A DNA stretch of 64,000 nucleotides from a bacterium HR40. Its GTDB lineage: Bacteria; Pseudomonadota; Alphaproteobacteria; Geminicoccales; Geminicoccaceae. Location of the stretch: positions 62,001 through 126,000 of the forward strand of contig BEIQ01000003.1 of NCBI GenBank assembly GCA_002898275.1. Reading direction: 5' to 3'. The position numbers and the translations under genes were made by a program. Positions 8,612-18,214 of this stretch are shown here, piece after piece (within the stretch, counting starts at the first letter, position 1; every line of letters starts with the position of its first letter). The notes below the pieces were generated by a model. It was not told the DNA's origin and did no database searches. It saw only the letters and a list, made by a program, of their open reading frames with translations.

Positions 8612-10809
8612 GCCGCCTGCCCGATTTCGCCACGCTGCCACTTTCCCCCCTGGCCGAGAGGGTCGATGCCGCGATCTGGCGTGTCGCCCTGCGCGAGGAA
8701 ACGGGCCGACCACCCGAGGACTTCCGCGCCTCGACCCCCGAAGGCATCGACCTCGAGCCGCTCTATCTGGCAGAGCATCGGGCCGACCTCGCCTTCGTCG
8801 ACAGTCTGCCGGGGCTGCCGCCCTATGTGCGCGGGCCCTACCCCACGATGTACGTCACCCAGCCGTGGACGATCCGCCAATATGCCGGTTTTTCCACGGC
8901 CGAAGAGAGCAACGCTTTTTACCGGCGAGCGTTGGCCGCTGGTCAGCGCGGCCTGTCGGTGGCCTTCGACCTCGCCACGCACCGCGGCTACGACAGCGAT
9001 CACCCGCGGGTAGCCGGCGATGTCGGTATGGCCGGGGTGGCTATCGACTCGATTCTCGACATGCGCCAGCTGTTCGACGGGATACCCCTCGACCGAGTGA
9101 GCGTGTCGATGACCATGAACGGCGCAGTGCTGCCGATCATGGCCCTCTATATCGTCGCCGCCGAGGAACAGGGCGTGCCGCCAGAGAAACTATCGGGCAC
9201 GATCCAAAACGATATTCTCAAGGAGTTCATGGTCCGCAATACCTATATATTTCCGCCAGAGCCGTCGATGCGCATCGTAGGCGACATATTCGCTTACTGC
9301 GCTAAGCACATGCCCAAATTCAACAGCATAAGTATTTCTGGATACCACATGCAGGAGGCGGGGGCGACCGCGGATCTCGAGCTGGCTTACACGCTGGCCA
9401 ATGGGATCGAATACGTGAGAACCGGGATTCGCGCCGGGCTCGACATCGACGATTTCGCGCCTAGGCTGTCGTTTTTCTTCGGTATCGGGATGAACTATTA
9501 TATGGAGATCGCCAAGCTGCGCGCAGCCCGCCTGCTTTGGTACGAACTCCTCGCGCCATTCCGACCCCGGAACCCGCGCTCCCGCATCCTCCGCACCCAC
9601 TGTCAGACCTCCGGTTGGTCGCTCGCCGCACGCGACGTCTTCAACAACGTGATCCGGACTTGCGTCGAGGCGCTCGCCGCTACCCACGGCGGCACCCAAT
9701 CGCTGCACACCAATGCCTTCGACGAAGCGCTGGCCTTGCCTTCCGATTTCTCCGCGCGCATCGCTCGCAACACCCAGCTCCTCATCCAGCACGAGAGCGG
9801 TGTGTGCCGCACCGTCGACCCGTGGGGCGGTAGCTTCTTCCTCGAGCGGCTGACCCACGAATTGGCGGAGCGGGCGCGCGTCCATATCCGCGAGGTGGAA
9901 GCCATGGGCGGCATGCTGCGGGCGATCGAGCAGGGGCTGCCGAAGTTGCGGATCGAGGAGGCAGCAGCCCGCACTCAGGCGCGCATCGACAGCGGCCGCC
10001 AGCCGATCGTGGGCGTCAACGTCTTTCCCTTGGCCGAAGCGGAACAGGTCGAGGTCCTGCGCATCGACAATTCGGCGGTCCGCGCCCGGCAGATCGAGAA
10101 GCTCGAGCGATTGCGCCGCGAGCGCGACCATGAGCGGGTCCGTCGGACGCTCGACGCGCTTACCCGCTGTGCCGAGACCGGCGAGGGCAACCTCCTCGCC
10201 GCCGGCATCGAGGCCGCGCGCGCCGGCGCCACGGTCGGCGAGATGACAGCGGCGCTCGAGAAGGTCTTCGGCCGTTACCTGCCAGAGAACCGGGTGGTGC
10301 GGGGCATCTATGTGAAGGAGGCAGGATCGGTGACGGCGATCGAACGGGTCCGGCAGCTGGTCCTCGCCTTCGAGGAGGCCGAGGGGCGCAGACCGCGCAT
10401 CCTCGTCGCCAAGCTCGGCCAGGACGGCCACGACCGTGGCCAGAAGGTGATCGCTTCGGCCTTTGCCGATCTCGGCTTCGACGTCGACATCGGACCGCTC
10501 TTCCAGACGCCGCAAGAAGTCGCCCGGCAGGCGATCGACAACGACGTCCACATCGTCGGCATCTCGAGTCTGGCTGCCGCCCATCGCGCGCTCGTGCCGG
10601 AGCTCGTACGGCTCCTGCGCGAGCAGGGACGCGAGGACATGCTCGTCGTGGTGGGGGGCGTGGTGCCACCGCAGGACTTCGAGGAGCTGCGACGGGTCGG
10701 GGTCGATGCCATCTTCCCGCCGGGGACCCCGATCACCGAGGCGGCCATCGCGCTCCTCGAGACCCTCTTTCGCAGGCTCGGGTATCGGCCGCCGGCGGCA
10801 CCTCGCTGA
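8608..10809 (+). CDS. mutB: Methylmalonyl-CoA mutase large (alpha) subunit, B12-dependent
   Basis: A 733-residue catalytic subunit starting at GTG 8608 inside the mutA stop. The N-terminal barrel has the substrate-channel motifs [26 protein letters not shown] and [17 protein letters not shown]. The C-terminal B12-binding domain has [11 protein letters not shown] (DxHxxG, the cobalt-ligating His) and [11 protein letters not shown]. The enzyme acts in propionyl-CoA and branched-chain amino acid catabolism. Codon use changes sharply at about 9200-9345: three AUA isoleucine codons and many A/T-ending codons in an otherwise G/C-ending gene, although the protein there is family-typical. No propionyl-CoA carboxylase, epimerase or MeaB gene is in the window. 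Confidence 0.97.
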   Translation: MSRLPDFATLPLSPLAERVDAAIWRVALREETGRPPEDFRASTPEGIDLEPLYLAEHRADLAFVDSLPGLPPYVRGPYPTMYVTQPWTIRQYAGFSTAEESNAFYRRALAAGQRGLSVAFDLATHRGYDSDHPRVAGDVGMAGVAIDSILDMRQLFDGIPLDRVSVSMTMNGAVLPIMALYIVAAEEQGVPPEKLSGTIQNDILKEFMVRNTYIFPPEPSMRIVGDIFAYCAKHMPKFNSISISGYHMQEAGATADLELAYTLANGIEYVRTGIRAGLDIDDFAPRLSFFFGIGMNYYMEIAKLRAARLLWYELLAPFRPRNPRSRILRTHCQTSGWSLAARDVFNNVIRTCVEALAATHGGTQSLHTNAFDEALALPSDFSARIARNTQLLIQHESGVCRTVDPWGGSFFLERLTHELAERARVHIREVEAMGGMLRAIEQGLPKLRIEEAAARTQARIDSGRQPIVGVNVFPLAEAEQVEVLRIDNSAVRARQIEKLERLRRERDHERVRRTLDALTRCAETGEGNLLAAGIEAARAGATVGEMTAALEKVFGRYLPENRVVRGIYVKEAGSVTAIERVRQLVLAFEEAEGRRPRILVAKLGQDGHDRGQKVIASAFADLGFDVDIGPLFQTPQEVARQAIDNDVHIVGISSLAAAHRALVPELVRLLREQGREDMLVVVGGVVPPQDFEELRRVGVDAIFPPGTPITEAAIALLETLFRRLGYRPPAAPR

Positions 10810-10823
10810 GGCACCGGGCGGGC

Positions 10824-10847
10824 GCTCCCGAGGGGGCGTTCGGGAGC
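10824..10847. terminator. Hairpin between convergent mutB and EF-G-like genes
   Basis: Perfect inverted repeat GCTCCCGA (10824-10831) and TCGGGAGC (10840-10847) with an 8-base loop, in the 50-base gap between converging stops. There is no clear T-tract. It probably serves both genes. Confidence 0.55.
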
Positions 10848-10859
10848 CTACGACGCCCC

Positions 10860-12881
10860 CTAGCTGTGGGCCTGCGCCTCGGCGACGATCTGGCTCTGCA
10901 GCCGCTCCGGCACCTCCTGCAGGTGATCGAAGGTCCACTCGAAAAAGCCCGTGCCTTGGCTGAGGGAGCGCAGGCTCACGATCAGATCGTGCATTTCGCC
11001 CTGCGGGATCTGGGCGCGGATCTCGTCCCAGCCCGGCCAGTCGGGCTTACGGTCATAGCCGAGGATCTGGCCGCGCTTTTGGGATACGAGCTGGAGCGTG
11101 CGCGAGGTGTAGTCGCTCGGCACACTGATGGTCACGGCGAGGATGGGCTCGAGCAATACCGGCGCGCATTTCGGCAGCCCGTCGCGGAGCGCCAGACCGA
11201 CGGCGAGCTTGAAGGACAGCTCGTTGCTGTCGACGCTGTGGTATTGGCCGTCATAGAGCACGATGCCGACGTCCACCACGGGAAAGCCGAGCGGCCCCTT
11301 CTGTAGATACTCGCGCGCTCCGGCTTCTACCGCCGGGATGAACTGCTTGGGGACGGCGCCGCCCACCACCCGATTCTCGAAAAGGAAGCCAGTGCCGCGG
11401 GGCAGCGGCCGGATCTCGATCTTGACATCGCCGAATTGGCCGTGACCGCCGGTTTGCTTTTTGTGCCGACCGTGGGCGTGAGTGCCCTTGCGGATCGTCT
11501 CGCGATAGGGGGTCCGCGGCGGACGCGCCTCCACCGTCACATTGTATTTGTTGCGCAGCCGGTCGAGGGCGACCCGCAAATGCATCTCGCCCTGACCCCA
11601 CAAGAGCGTCTGCTGCAGCTCGGCATCGTGCTCGAGCCGCAGTGCCGGGTCCTCGTCGACGAGCTTCTGCAGCGCTCCCGACAGTTTGACCTCGTCCGCC
11701 CGGTTGGCGGCGTGGATGGCGAAGGCGAACATGGGCTTGGCCGGCTCCACGCTGGGTAACGACAGCCCTGGGTCCGCCGCGCCGTCGTGGAGGATCTGGC
11801 CGGTCCTCGCTTCGTCCATGCGGGCGAGGGCCACGATGTCGCCGGCCTCGGCGACGGCCACGGGCTCGGTCTGCAAGCCCATGAGCCGGAACAGACCGCC
11901 GACGCGCATGCCCGAAAGCACCGTGCCATCGGTGATCCGTCCGCTCCACACGCGCACGAGGGACAGTTTGCCGGCATGCGGCAGGTACCAGTTCTTGAGC
12001 ACGGTGGCGATGGTGCCGGCATCCTCGGGCACACCGAGGGCGGCAGCGCGTTCGCGCGGATCCGGCGCCTCGCGGGCGATGGCCTCGAGGAGCCGGCGCA
12101 CTCCCTTGTCCTGTTCGGCGACCCCCATGAACACCGGGACCACCTGGTCGGCGGACAGTGTCTTCCTGAGATCGGCAATGATCTGGTCGGGATCGGGTTG
12201 CCGGTCCTCGAGCAGGAGCTCCATGAGGTCGTCGTCGAAGTCGGCGAGGGTCTCCAGCATCTCGGCGCGCGCCTGCTGCTCGCGCTCGCGGTATTCTTCG
12301 GGCAGCGCGATCTGGCCTGCCGGCGCGCCGTCGCGATAGGCGTAGGCCTGCTCCGTCACGAGGTCGATGTAGCCGACGAGCTCGCTCCCGCGTCCGATCG
12401 CATATTGGTGGGGAATGACCGGCCGCGAGCTCAGCCGTCTCAGGGCTCCGAGCAACTCGCGGTAGCGCACCTCGGAACGGTCCATCTTGTTGATGAAGAC
12501 GAGGTGCGGGATGGCGTGAGCGTCGAGGAACTGCAGGAAAGGCGCGAGGGTGATCATGCGCTCGAGGACCGGCTCCACCACCACCACGGCGAGATCGACC
12601 CCGATCACCGCGTGGCGCATCTCCTGCAGGAGATCGACAGCACCCGGCGTGTCGAGGAAGTTGTAGCGCAGGCCCCCGTAGGAGGTGGTGGCGGCATTCA
12701 CCTCCGTGCTGATCTGACGCTCCCGCGCTTCTTGGCTGGCGTCGCCCACGGTGTTGCGATCGGCGACCCGCCCCTTGCGCCCGATGGCGCCGGTCACGAA
12801 CAGCAGGCTTTCGAGCAGGGTGGTCTTGCCGGAGCCGCTCGGTCCGACGATGGCGACGTTGCGGATGCTGTCGTTTGCCAT
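10860..12881 (-). CDS. Elongation factor G-like GTPase (EF-G paralogue)
   Basis: A 673-residue translational-GTPase family protein with the EF-G domain layout (G domain, domain II, then domains III-V). ATG 12881 is preceded by GGGAGG at ideal spacing. G1 is GPSGSGKTT (Lys19), G3 is DTPGAVD (77-83) and G4 is NKMD (131-134). Canonical EF-G has DTPGHVD; here the catalytic His is Ala, a feature of divergent EF-G2-like paralogues. It stands alone, with no tufA, rpsL or rpsG nearby, so it is not the housekeeping fusA copy. Its exact job (late translocation, ribosome recycling or stress translation) is not known from sequence. Confidence 0.9.
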   Translation of the reverse strand: MANDSIRNVAIVGPSGSGKTTLLESLLFVTGAIGRKGRVADRNTVGDASQEARERQISTEVNAATTSYGGLRYNFLDTPGAVDLLQEMRHAVIGVDLAVVVVEPVLERMITLAPFLQFLDAHAIPHLVFINKMDRSEVRYRELLGALRRLSSRPVIPHQYAIGRGSELVGYIDLVTEQAYAYRDGAPAGQIALPEEYREREQQARAEMLETLADFDDDLMELLLEDRQPDPDQIIADLRKTLSADQVVPVFMGVAEQDKGVRRLLEAIAREAPDPRERAAALGVPEDAGTIATVLKNWYLPHAGKLSLVRVWSGRITDGTVLSGMRVGGLFRLMGLQTEPVAVAEAGDIVALARMDEARTGQILHDGAADPGLSLPSVEPAKPMFAFAIHAANRADEVKLSGALQKLVDEDPALRLEHDAELQQTLLWGQGEMHLRVALDRLRNKYNVTVEARPPRTPYRETIRKGTHAHGRHKKQTGGHGQFGDVKIEIRPLPRGTGFLFENRVVGGAVPKQFIPAVEAGAREYLQKGPLGFPVVDVGIVLYDGQYHSVDSNELSFKLAVGLALRDGLPKCAPVLLEPILAVTISVPSDYTSRTLQLVSQKRGQILGYDRKPDWPGWDEIRAQIPQGEMHDLIVSLRSLSQGTGFFEWTFDHLQEVPERLQSQIVAEAQAHS

Positions 12882-13124
12882 GTGACCTCCCTTGGTGGGC
12901 CGCGGCCGGCCGCCGCGGGGGGCCGCCTCCGCGCCCGGCGCGCTGTCCGCATCGCATTGTGACGAAGGGCCGAGCCTAGGCAAGGCGAAAGCGTGGACCA
13001 TCCGGGACGCAGGCGCGCCAGATGGGTGTTGCGCAGGTCGACGGAATTTGGGACACTTGGGGAGGTCCGAAGCCTAAGGAGCGACACGGCACGGCGCACG
13101 GGTCGACCGTGGGGGGAGCGTCTC

Positions 13125-13988
13125 ATGCACTGCGCCGATCTCGAACGCTATCTCGAAGCCCATCTCGACGGTCGGCTGGGACGCTCGCGGATGGCCTCGC
13201 TGCGCAGACATCTCGGCAGCTGTGCCACCTGCCGCAGGCGGGTGCAGTGGCTCGATGCCTTCGCCCGCGAGGTGGCGGAGAAGGTCCAGCATCGCCGCGT
13301 CGAGACCATCTGGTCGGGCCTCCTCGCCCCCGATGTCCAAGGGGTCACCCTCGGCTTGGCGATCCCGCCAGCCCTGCCGCCTCCTCTGCCCCTGCATGCC
13401 CCCCCCGGGACGAGCTCCGATACCCCTGTCCTGCCAGCGCGGCCAGCCGGCACCGCAGCGCCGTCAGCGGCCTCGCGGTTTTCCTCGTTCAAAGGGGTCC
13501 TGGCGCGGACGGCCGGGCTCGTGGTGCTGGCCGCGGCCGTTGGAGCGCTCCTGCAATACGTGACCGGCTTCGATCCCGTTGGACGGCCACGGCCAGCGGC
13601 CGTGCAAACCCCTGTCGGCGCAGCCGGCGCCGATGCGCCGCTCGCCCTCGAGACCGCCAATCCCGAGCTGCTCGCATCTTGGCTCGAGGAGTTTTTCGGC
13701 GAGCCTTTGCCGGTTCCTGTCGCGCCCGTCGGCTACGAGCTGCTCGGCGGTCGCCGCGAACGGGTGGCGGGACAGCCCGTGGCCACCATCCTCTATCGTC
13801 GTCCCCCGCGGCTCCTCACCCTCTACATGGTGCGGGACGGCCACGCGGCTGCCCTCGCGAGCCTCCAGCCGTCCTCGTCCTGGCGAGCGGGCGACTGGCT
13901 CTATGGCCTGTCCGGCAACTGGCAGGAGCAGGACGTCGAGGCTTTCCGTGCCGCTGCTGCAGTTCCCGCGATCCCGGCCGGTGACTGA
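13125..13988 (+). CDS. Putative zinc-finger anti-sigma-factor-like membrane protein
   Basis: A 287-residue protein. The N-terminus has a zf-HC2 pattern: Cys3, then His29-x3-Cys33-x2-Cys36, as in anti-sigma factors of the RsiW/ChrR type. A Pro/Ala-rich linker precedes one membrane helix (about 129-146), then an extracytoplasmic domain of about 140 residues. I chose ATG 13125, preceded by GGGGGGAG. No ECF sigma factor gene is adjacent, which is unusual for this family. The stop abuts the start of the secreted beta-helix gene, so the two form an operon. The function as an anti-sigma factor is inferred from the zinc-finger/helix layout only. Confidence 0.75.
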   Translation: MHCADLERYLEAHLDGRLGRSRMASLRRHLGSCATCRRRVQWLDAFAREVAEKVQHRRVETIWSGLLAPDVQGVTLGLAIPPALPPPLPLHAPPGTSSDTPVLPARPAGTAAPSAASRFSSFKGVLARTAGLVVLAAAVGALLQYVTGFDPVGRPRPAAVQTPVGAAGADAPLALETANPELLASWLEEFFGEPLPVPVAPVGYELLGGRRERVAGQPVATILYRRPPRLLTLYMVRDGHAAALASLQPSSSWRAGDWLYGLSGNWQEQDVEAFRAAAAVPAIPAGD

Positions 13989-15275
13989 ATGGCCGTGCGG
14001 CCTCCCTTCCTGCTCGCTGCCGCTGTGTTGGCGCTGCTCGGAGTGGCGCCAGCTGCGGCCGATCTGGTGATCGAGCTCAAGGACGGGCGGCGGTTCGTCT
14101 TGCCGCTCCGTCCCGAGGAGGTGGCCCGTACCTTCTTCACGCCCGAGGTCGCGGTGCCCGATCGCCTCCAGCCGCTGTCGCCTCGCCCCGCTGGGGCCGA
14201 CGCCGGACGCCCGCGGTTCCGGGTCGGTCCCGGCGCGGAGTTCCGCACGCCGAGCGAGGCGGCAAGGGTGGTCCCGGATGGGGCGGTGGTGGAGATTGAG
14301 GCGGGAGTCTATCACGACCTCGCACTGTGGCGGCAGTCCGACCTGGTGATCCGGGGGGTGGACGGTCGGCCCATCGTCGACGGTGGGGGCCGCGGCTACG
14401 CCGGCAAGGCGGTGTGGGTGATCGCGGGTCGCGGCGTGGTCGTGGAGAACGTCGAAATCACCGGAGCGGCCGTCCCCGACCACAACGGCGCGGCGATCCG
14501 CGCCGAGGGCGGCGATCTCACGCTCCGGCGCGCGAGGCTGCACGGCAACGAAATGGGCATTCTCGTGAGCCGCGATTTCGCCGGCACCGTCAGGATCGAG
14601 GATTCCGAAATCTTCGACAATCGCGTCGACCACGAGCGTTTCGGTGTCCCTCCCGGACATAACATCTATGTCTCGGGAGGCGACCGCTTCGAGCTCATCG
14701 GCAGCTGGATCCACTCCCCGCGCTCCGGGCACAACATCAAGAGTCGCGCCCGGGAGAACGACATTCGCTGCAACCGCATCGAGGATGGACGAGGCGCTGG
14801 CTCCTATGCCATCGATATCGCCGAGGCAGCCCCAACGAGGATCCTCGGCAATCTGCTACGGCAGGGGCCGCGGGCGGAAAATCACACCATCCTCGCCTTT
14901 GGCACGGAAGCGCCGGGAACCCGGGGAACGCCCCTCCTCGTCGCTTTCAATACCTTCGAGAACGCCCTACCGGATGGCTTGTTCGTGCGGGTCGGCGGCG
15001 AGGCTATCGCCGTGTTCCGCAACAACCTCGTGCTCGGCGCGGGCAGGCTTCTCGAGGGCGAGGCGGTCGCCGAGGGCAATCTGCGCTTCGCCGACACCGG
15101 CGAAGCCGAGCTCGACCCGTCGACCTTCACGCCGCTCCCGACATCGGCGGCAGTCGATGCCGCCCGCGGGGTTTCGGAGCTGCCGGAGTGCAGCTATCGG
15201 GCCCCGGTCGGCACTCTACCGCGGCGGCAACATGGTCGGGCAGCCGATGTCGGTGCCTTCGAGGCCCAAGAGTAA
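13989..15275 (+). CDS. Secreted right-handed beta-helix protein
   Basis: A 428-residue protein with a clear signal peptide (MAVRPPFLL, then a hydrophobic run ending APAAA). Residues about 75-340 are successive parallel beta-helix rungs, for example DGAVVEIEAGVYHD, GVVVENVEIT, GDLTLRRARLHGNEMGI and GTVRIEDSEIFDN, similar to pectate-lyase / PbH1 folds. Such proteins bind or cleave polysaccharide, but no lyase catalytic residues can be assigned here. The ATG follows the upstream TGA directly. Convergent with the lactonase gene 16 bases downstream. Confidence 0.8.
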   Translation: MAVRPPFLLAAAVLALLGVAPAAADLVIELKDGRRFVLPLRPEEVARTFFTPEVAVPDRLQPLSPRPAGADAGRPRFRVGPGAEFRTPSEAARVVPDGAVVEIEAGVYHDLALWRQSDLVIRGVDGRPIVDGGGRGYAGKAVWVIAGRGVVVENVEITGAAVPDHNGAAIRAEGGDLTLRRARLHGNEMGILVSRDFAGTVRIEDSEIFDNRVDHERFGVPPGHNIYVSGGDRFELIGSWIHSPRSGHNIKSRARENDIRCNRIEDGRGAGSYAIDIAEAAPTRILGNLLRQGPRAENHTILAFGTEAPGTRGTPLLVAFNTFENALPDGLFVRVGGEAIAVFRNNLVLGAGRLLEGEAVAEGNLRFADTGEAELDPSTFTPLPTSAAVDAARGVSELPECSYRAPVGTLPRRQHGRAADVGAFEAQE

Positions 15276-15291
15276 AGCCGTATGCGAGCGG

Positions 15292-16224
15292 TCAGGGCCA
15301 CTGGGCGCCGTTGGCCGGAGTGAGCACGGCATAGAGGGATCGGCCAGCGGTCACGAACAGGCGGTTGCGCTTGGGTCCGCCAAAACAGAGGTTGGAGCAG
15401 ATCTGCGGTACGCGGATCTTGCCGAGGAGCTCGCCCGCAGGGGAGAGCACGTGGATGCCGTCGTCGCAAGCGCCCCAGACATTGCCGGCGGCATCGCAGC
15501 GAATGCCGTCGAAGCGGGTGGCATCGCAGGTGGCGAAGACCTCGCCACCGTGTAGGCGATCGTGCTCGTCGACGGCAAAGACGCGGATGTGACCGGGGCC
15601 GTTCTCGACGGCGGTAATGCCGGAATCGACGACATAGAGTCGGCTCTCGTCCGGCGAGAAGCAGAGGCCATTGGGACGCACGAAGTCGTCGGCAACGACC
15701 TCGAGGCTGCCCGTGCGCGGATCGATGCGGAAGACAAAGCAGCCGCCGTATTCCATCTCGCCGCGGTGGCCCTCGAGGTCGGAGGCGATGCCATAGGCGG
15801 GATCGGTGAACCAGATGGTGCCGTCGGACTTCACCACCACGTCGTTGGGCGAGTTCAGGCGGCGGCCGTTCCAATGGTCGGCAAGGACCGTGATGCGGCC
15901 GTCGATTTCGGTGCGGGTGACTCGACGATGGCCGTGTTCGCAGGCGATGAGACGGCCCTCGCGGTCGCGGGTGAGACCGTTCGCGTTGCCGGCCGGCTGG
16001 CGGAAGACCGACACGGTTCCGCCGAGACCGGTGAGATCCGGGACAAAGCGCAGGATCCGGTCGTTCGGAATGTCCGAAAAGAGCAGGATCCCCTGATCGC
16101 CGAACCACACCGGACCTTCCGTCCAGGCACCGTCTCCCCACAGTTCGACGAGCCGCTGGTTGCGATTGACACACTGACGGAACCGGCGATCGTGGATCTC
16201 GTACTCGAACAGGATCTCAGCCAC
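15292..16224 (-). CDS. SMP-30/gluconolactonase family lactonase
   Basis: A 310-residue six-bladed beta-propeller of the SMP-30 / LRE family. Visible motifs are EGPVWFGDQGILLFSDI, the RLNSPNDVVVKSDGTIWFTDP block with its Asn and Asp metal ligands, and RPNGLCFSPDESRLYVVDSG. These enzymes open sugar-acid lactones with a divalent metal. It is divergent from a sugar-acid dehydratase 80 bases away, so the pair fits an oxidative (non-phosphorylating) aldose pathway: lactone, aldonate, 2-keto-3-deoxy acid. No dehydrogenase for the first step is adjacent. Confidence 0.88.
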   Translation of the reverse strand: MAEILFEYEIHDRRFRQCVNRNQRLVELWGDGAWTEGPVWFGDQGILLFSDIPNDRILRFVPDLTGLGGTVSVFRQPAGNANGLTRDREGRLIACEHGHRRVTRTEIDGRITVLADHWNGRRLNSPNDVVVKSDGTIWFTDPAYGIASDLEGHRGEMEYGGCFVFRIDPRTGSLEVVADDFVRPNGLCFSPDESRLYVVDSGITAVENGPGHIRVFAVDEHDRLHGGEVFATCDATRFDGIRCDAAGNVWGACDDGIHVLSPAGELLGKIRVPQICSNLCFGGPKRNRLFVTAGRSLYAVLTPANGAQWP

Positions 16225-16304
16225 CCTCGCCTCCCTCGCTTGACGGCCGGCGCCCCGGCTCCTAGCGTCCGGCGCCGCCTTCCAGGAAGAGACCAGAGGC
16301 CGCC
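16225..16304. promoter_or_regulatory. Divergent promoter region of lactonase and dehydratase genes
   Basis: An 80-base gap between two divergent start codons, so both genes are probably controlled from one compact region. I see no palindromic operator I can name. Confidence 0.4.
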
Positions 16305-18032
16305 ATGACCGGCAAGCCCCGTAGACGCCCCGAGGAGCTGCGTTCGCATCGCTGGTTCGGTGTGCGGGACCTGCGCTCCTTCGGCCATCGCTCGCGCATC
16401 AAGCAGATGGGCTACGGGCCGGAGGACTATGCCGGCAAACCGGTGATCGGCATCGTCAACACCTGGTCCGACATCAATCAATGCCACGCCCATTTCCGCG
16501 AACGGGTAGTGGACGTCAAACGCGGCATCCTGCAGGCTGGAGGTTTTCCCCTGGAGTTGCCGGCCATGTCGCTCTCCGAGCCCATGGTCAAGCCGTCGAC
16601 CATGCTCTACCGCAATTTCCTCGCCATGGAGACGGAGGAGCTGCTGCGCTCTCACCCGATCGACGGCGCCGTGCTCATGGGCGGCTGCGACAAGACCACG
16701 CCGGCTTTGCTCATGGGCGCCATCTCCATGGACATTCCGACGATCTTCGTGCCCGCCGGACCGATGCTGCGGGGCAACTGGCGAGGCCGGATCCTGGGCT
16801 CCGGCTCGGACGTGTGGCGGTATTGGGACGAGCTGCGGGCCGGCACCATCACTCCTGCCGATTGGGAGGAAATGGAAAACGGCATCGCTCGCAGCTACGG
16901 CCATTGCATGACCATGGGCACGGCCTCGACGATGACGGCGATCGCCGAGACCTTGGGCTTTTGCCTGCCGGGAGCGTCCTCCATCCCGGCGGCGGATTCC
17001 AACCATCCGCGCATGTGTGCGGCGGCCGGGCGGCGCATCGTCGAAATGGTGTGGGAAGACCTCAAGCCCTCCGACATCCTGCGGCCGGAGGCGGTGGACA
17101 ACGCCATTCGCTGCCACATGGCCATGGGGGGATCGACCAACGCCACCATCCACTTGATCGCCATCGCGCGCCGCGCCGGCATCCCGCTCACCCTGCGGCG
17201 TTTCGACGAGATCGCGCGCGAAGTGCCGGTGATCGCCAACGTCCGGCCTTCTGGCCAGTATCTCATGGAGGACTTCTACTACGCTGGCGGCATCCGCGCC
17301 CTCCTCAAGCAGCTCGAACCGCTGCTCGCCCGCGATTGCCTGACCGTGAACGGCCGCACCCTTGGCGAGAACATCCGCGATGCCGAGGTCTGGCTGCCCG
17401 ACGTCATCCACGGACTCGATCGGCCCATCGCGCGGGAGGCCACGGCGGTCCTCTACGGCAGCCTCGCCCCCGATGGCTGCGTCATCAAGCCTTCGGCTGC
17501 CGATCCACGGCTTTTGCGCCACCGCGGTCCCGCTCTCGCCTTCGAGAGCTATGACGAAATGGCAGCATGGATCGACCGCGAGGACCTCGACGTGACACCG
17601 GATACCGTCCTCGTGCTCAAGAACGCGGGTCCGGTCGGGGCTCCGGGCATGCCGGAATGGGGGATGCTGCCGATCCCCAAGAAGCTTCTGCGCCAGGGCG
17701 TCCGCGATATGCTCAGAATCTCCGACGCGCGCATGAGCGGTACTGCCTATGGCGCCTGCGTGCTGCATGTCTCCCCGGAGGCTGCGGTGGGAGGGCCGCT
17801 CGCCCTGGTGCGCACCGGCGATCTCATCGAGGTGGACGTACCGGCCCGCCGCATCGACCTCCTCGTACCCCAAGACGAACTCGCTCGCCGGCGCGCGCAG
17901 TGGCAGCCGAAGCCCGAGTGGCCGCGCGGCTATCTGCGCCTGTTCGCGGCCCATATCCGTCAGGCCCACGAGGGCTGCGATTTCGACTTCCTCGAGGGCA
18001 CGCAACGGCTGCCCGAGCCCGAGATCCACTGA
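16305..18032 (+). CDS. IlvD/Edd-family sugar-acid dehydratase (arabinonate/xylonate dehydratase type)
   Basis: A 575-residue Fe-S dehydratase. Cluster ligand cysteines are visible in NQCHAHF, GGCDKTTPALLMG and GHCMTMGTASTM. The form GGCDKTTPA, with the early motif SRIKQMGYGPEDY, is typical of the sugar-acid branch (L-arabinonate, D-xylonate) rather than dihydroxy-acid dehydratase IlvD. It would make a 2-keto-3-deoxy sugar acid in the cytoplasm. The neighbouring lactonase supports this. The exact substrate cannot be read from sequence. Start ATG 16305 follows AGGAAGAGACCAGAGG. Confidence 0.88.
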   Translation: MTGKPRRRPEELRSHRWFGVRDLRSFGHRSRIKQMGYGPEDYAGKPVIGIVNTWSDINQCHAHFRERVVDVKRGILQAGGFPLELPAMSLSEPMVKPSTMLYRNFLAMETEELLRSHPIDGAVLMGGCDKTTPALLMGAISMDIPTIFVPAGPMLRGNWRGRILGSGSDVWRYWDELRAGTITPADWEEMENGIARSYGHCMTMGTASTMTAIAETLGFCLPGASSIPAADSNHPRMCAAAGRRIVEMVWEDLKPSDILRPEAVDNAIRCHMAMGGSTNATIHLIAIARRAGIPLTLRRFDEIAREVPVIANVRPSGQYLMEDFYYAGGIRALLKQLEPLLARDCLTVNGRTLGENIRDAEVWLPDVIHGLDRPIAREATAVLYGSLAPDGCVIKPSAADPRLLRHRGPALAFESYDEMAAWIDREDLDVTPDTVLVLKNAGPVGAPGMPEWGMLPIPKKLLRQGVRDMLRISDARMSGTAYGACVLHVSPEAAVGGPLALVRTGDLIEVDVPARRIDLLVPQDELARRRAQWQPKPEWPRGYLRLFAAHIRQAHEGCDFDFLEGTQRLPEPEIH

Positions 18033-18214
18033 CGACTCGGGTCTGCCGCCCGGATTTACGCTTCCCTAACTCGATCGGGTGACAATGGCCGCGGTCACGA
18101 GGTCGCGGGAGACGGACCACGCCTGCAGACTCCGTCACCACCACCATCGCAGCTCCGGCCATCCCTCGCGACGGCGCCACCGGCGCTCAGACGCTGGGGT
18201 TTCGAGTCGAGCGA

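Noticed and set aside
6512-8713. 733-residue frame antisense to mutA
   Set aside because: Arg/Gly-rich translation with no family match, lying exactly opposite a well-supported gene.
6613-10809. One 1398-residue frame running through mutA and mutB
   Set aside because: The frame is open by chance before 8608. Up to there the real coding frame is mutA; mutB starts at GTG 8608 in the mutA stop.
15855-18029. 724-residue frame antisense to the dehydratase gene
   Set aside because: It mirrors the codon structure of the dehydratase and lactonase genes and has no family resemblance. It is a typical antisense frame in GC-rich DNA.
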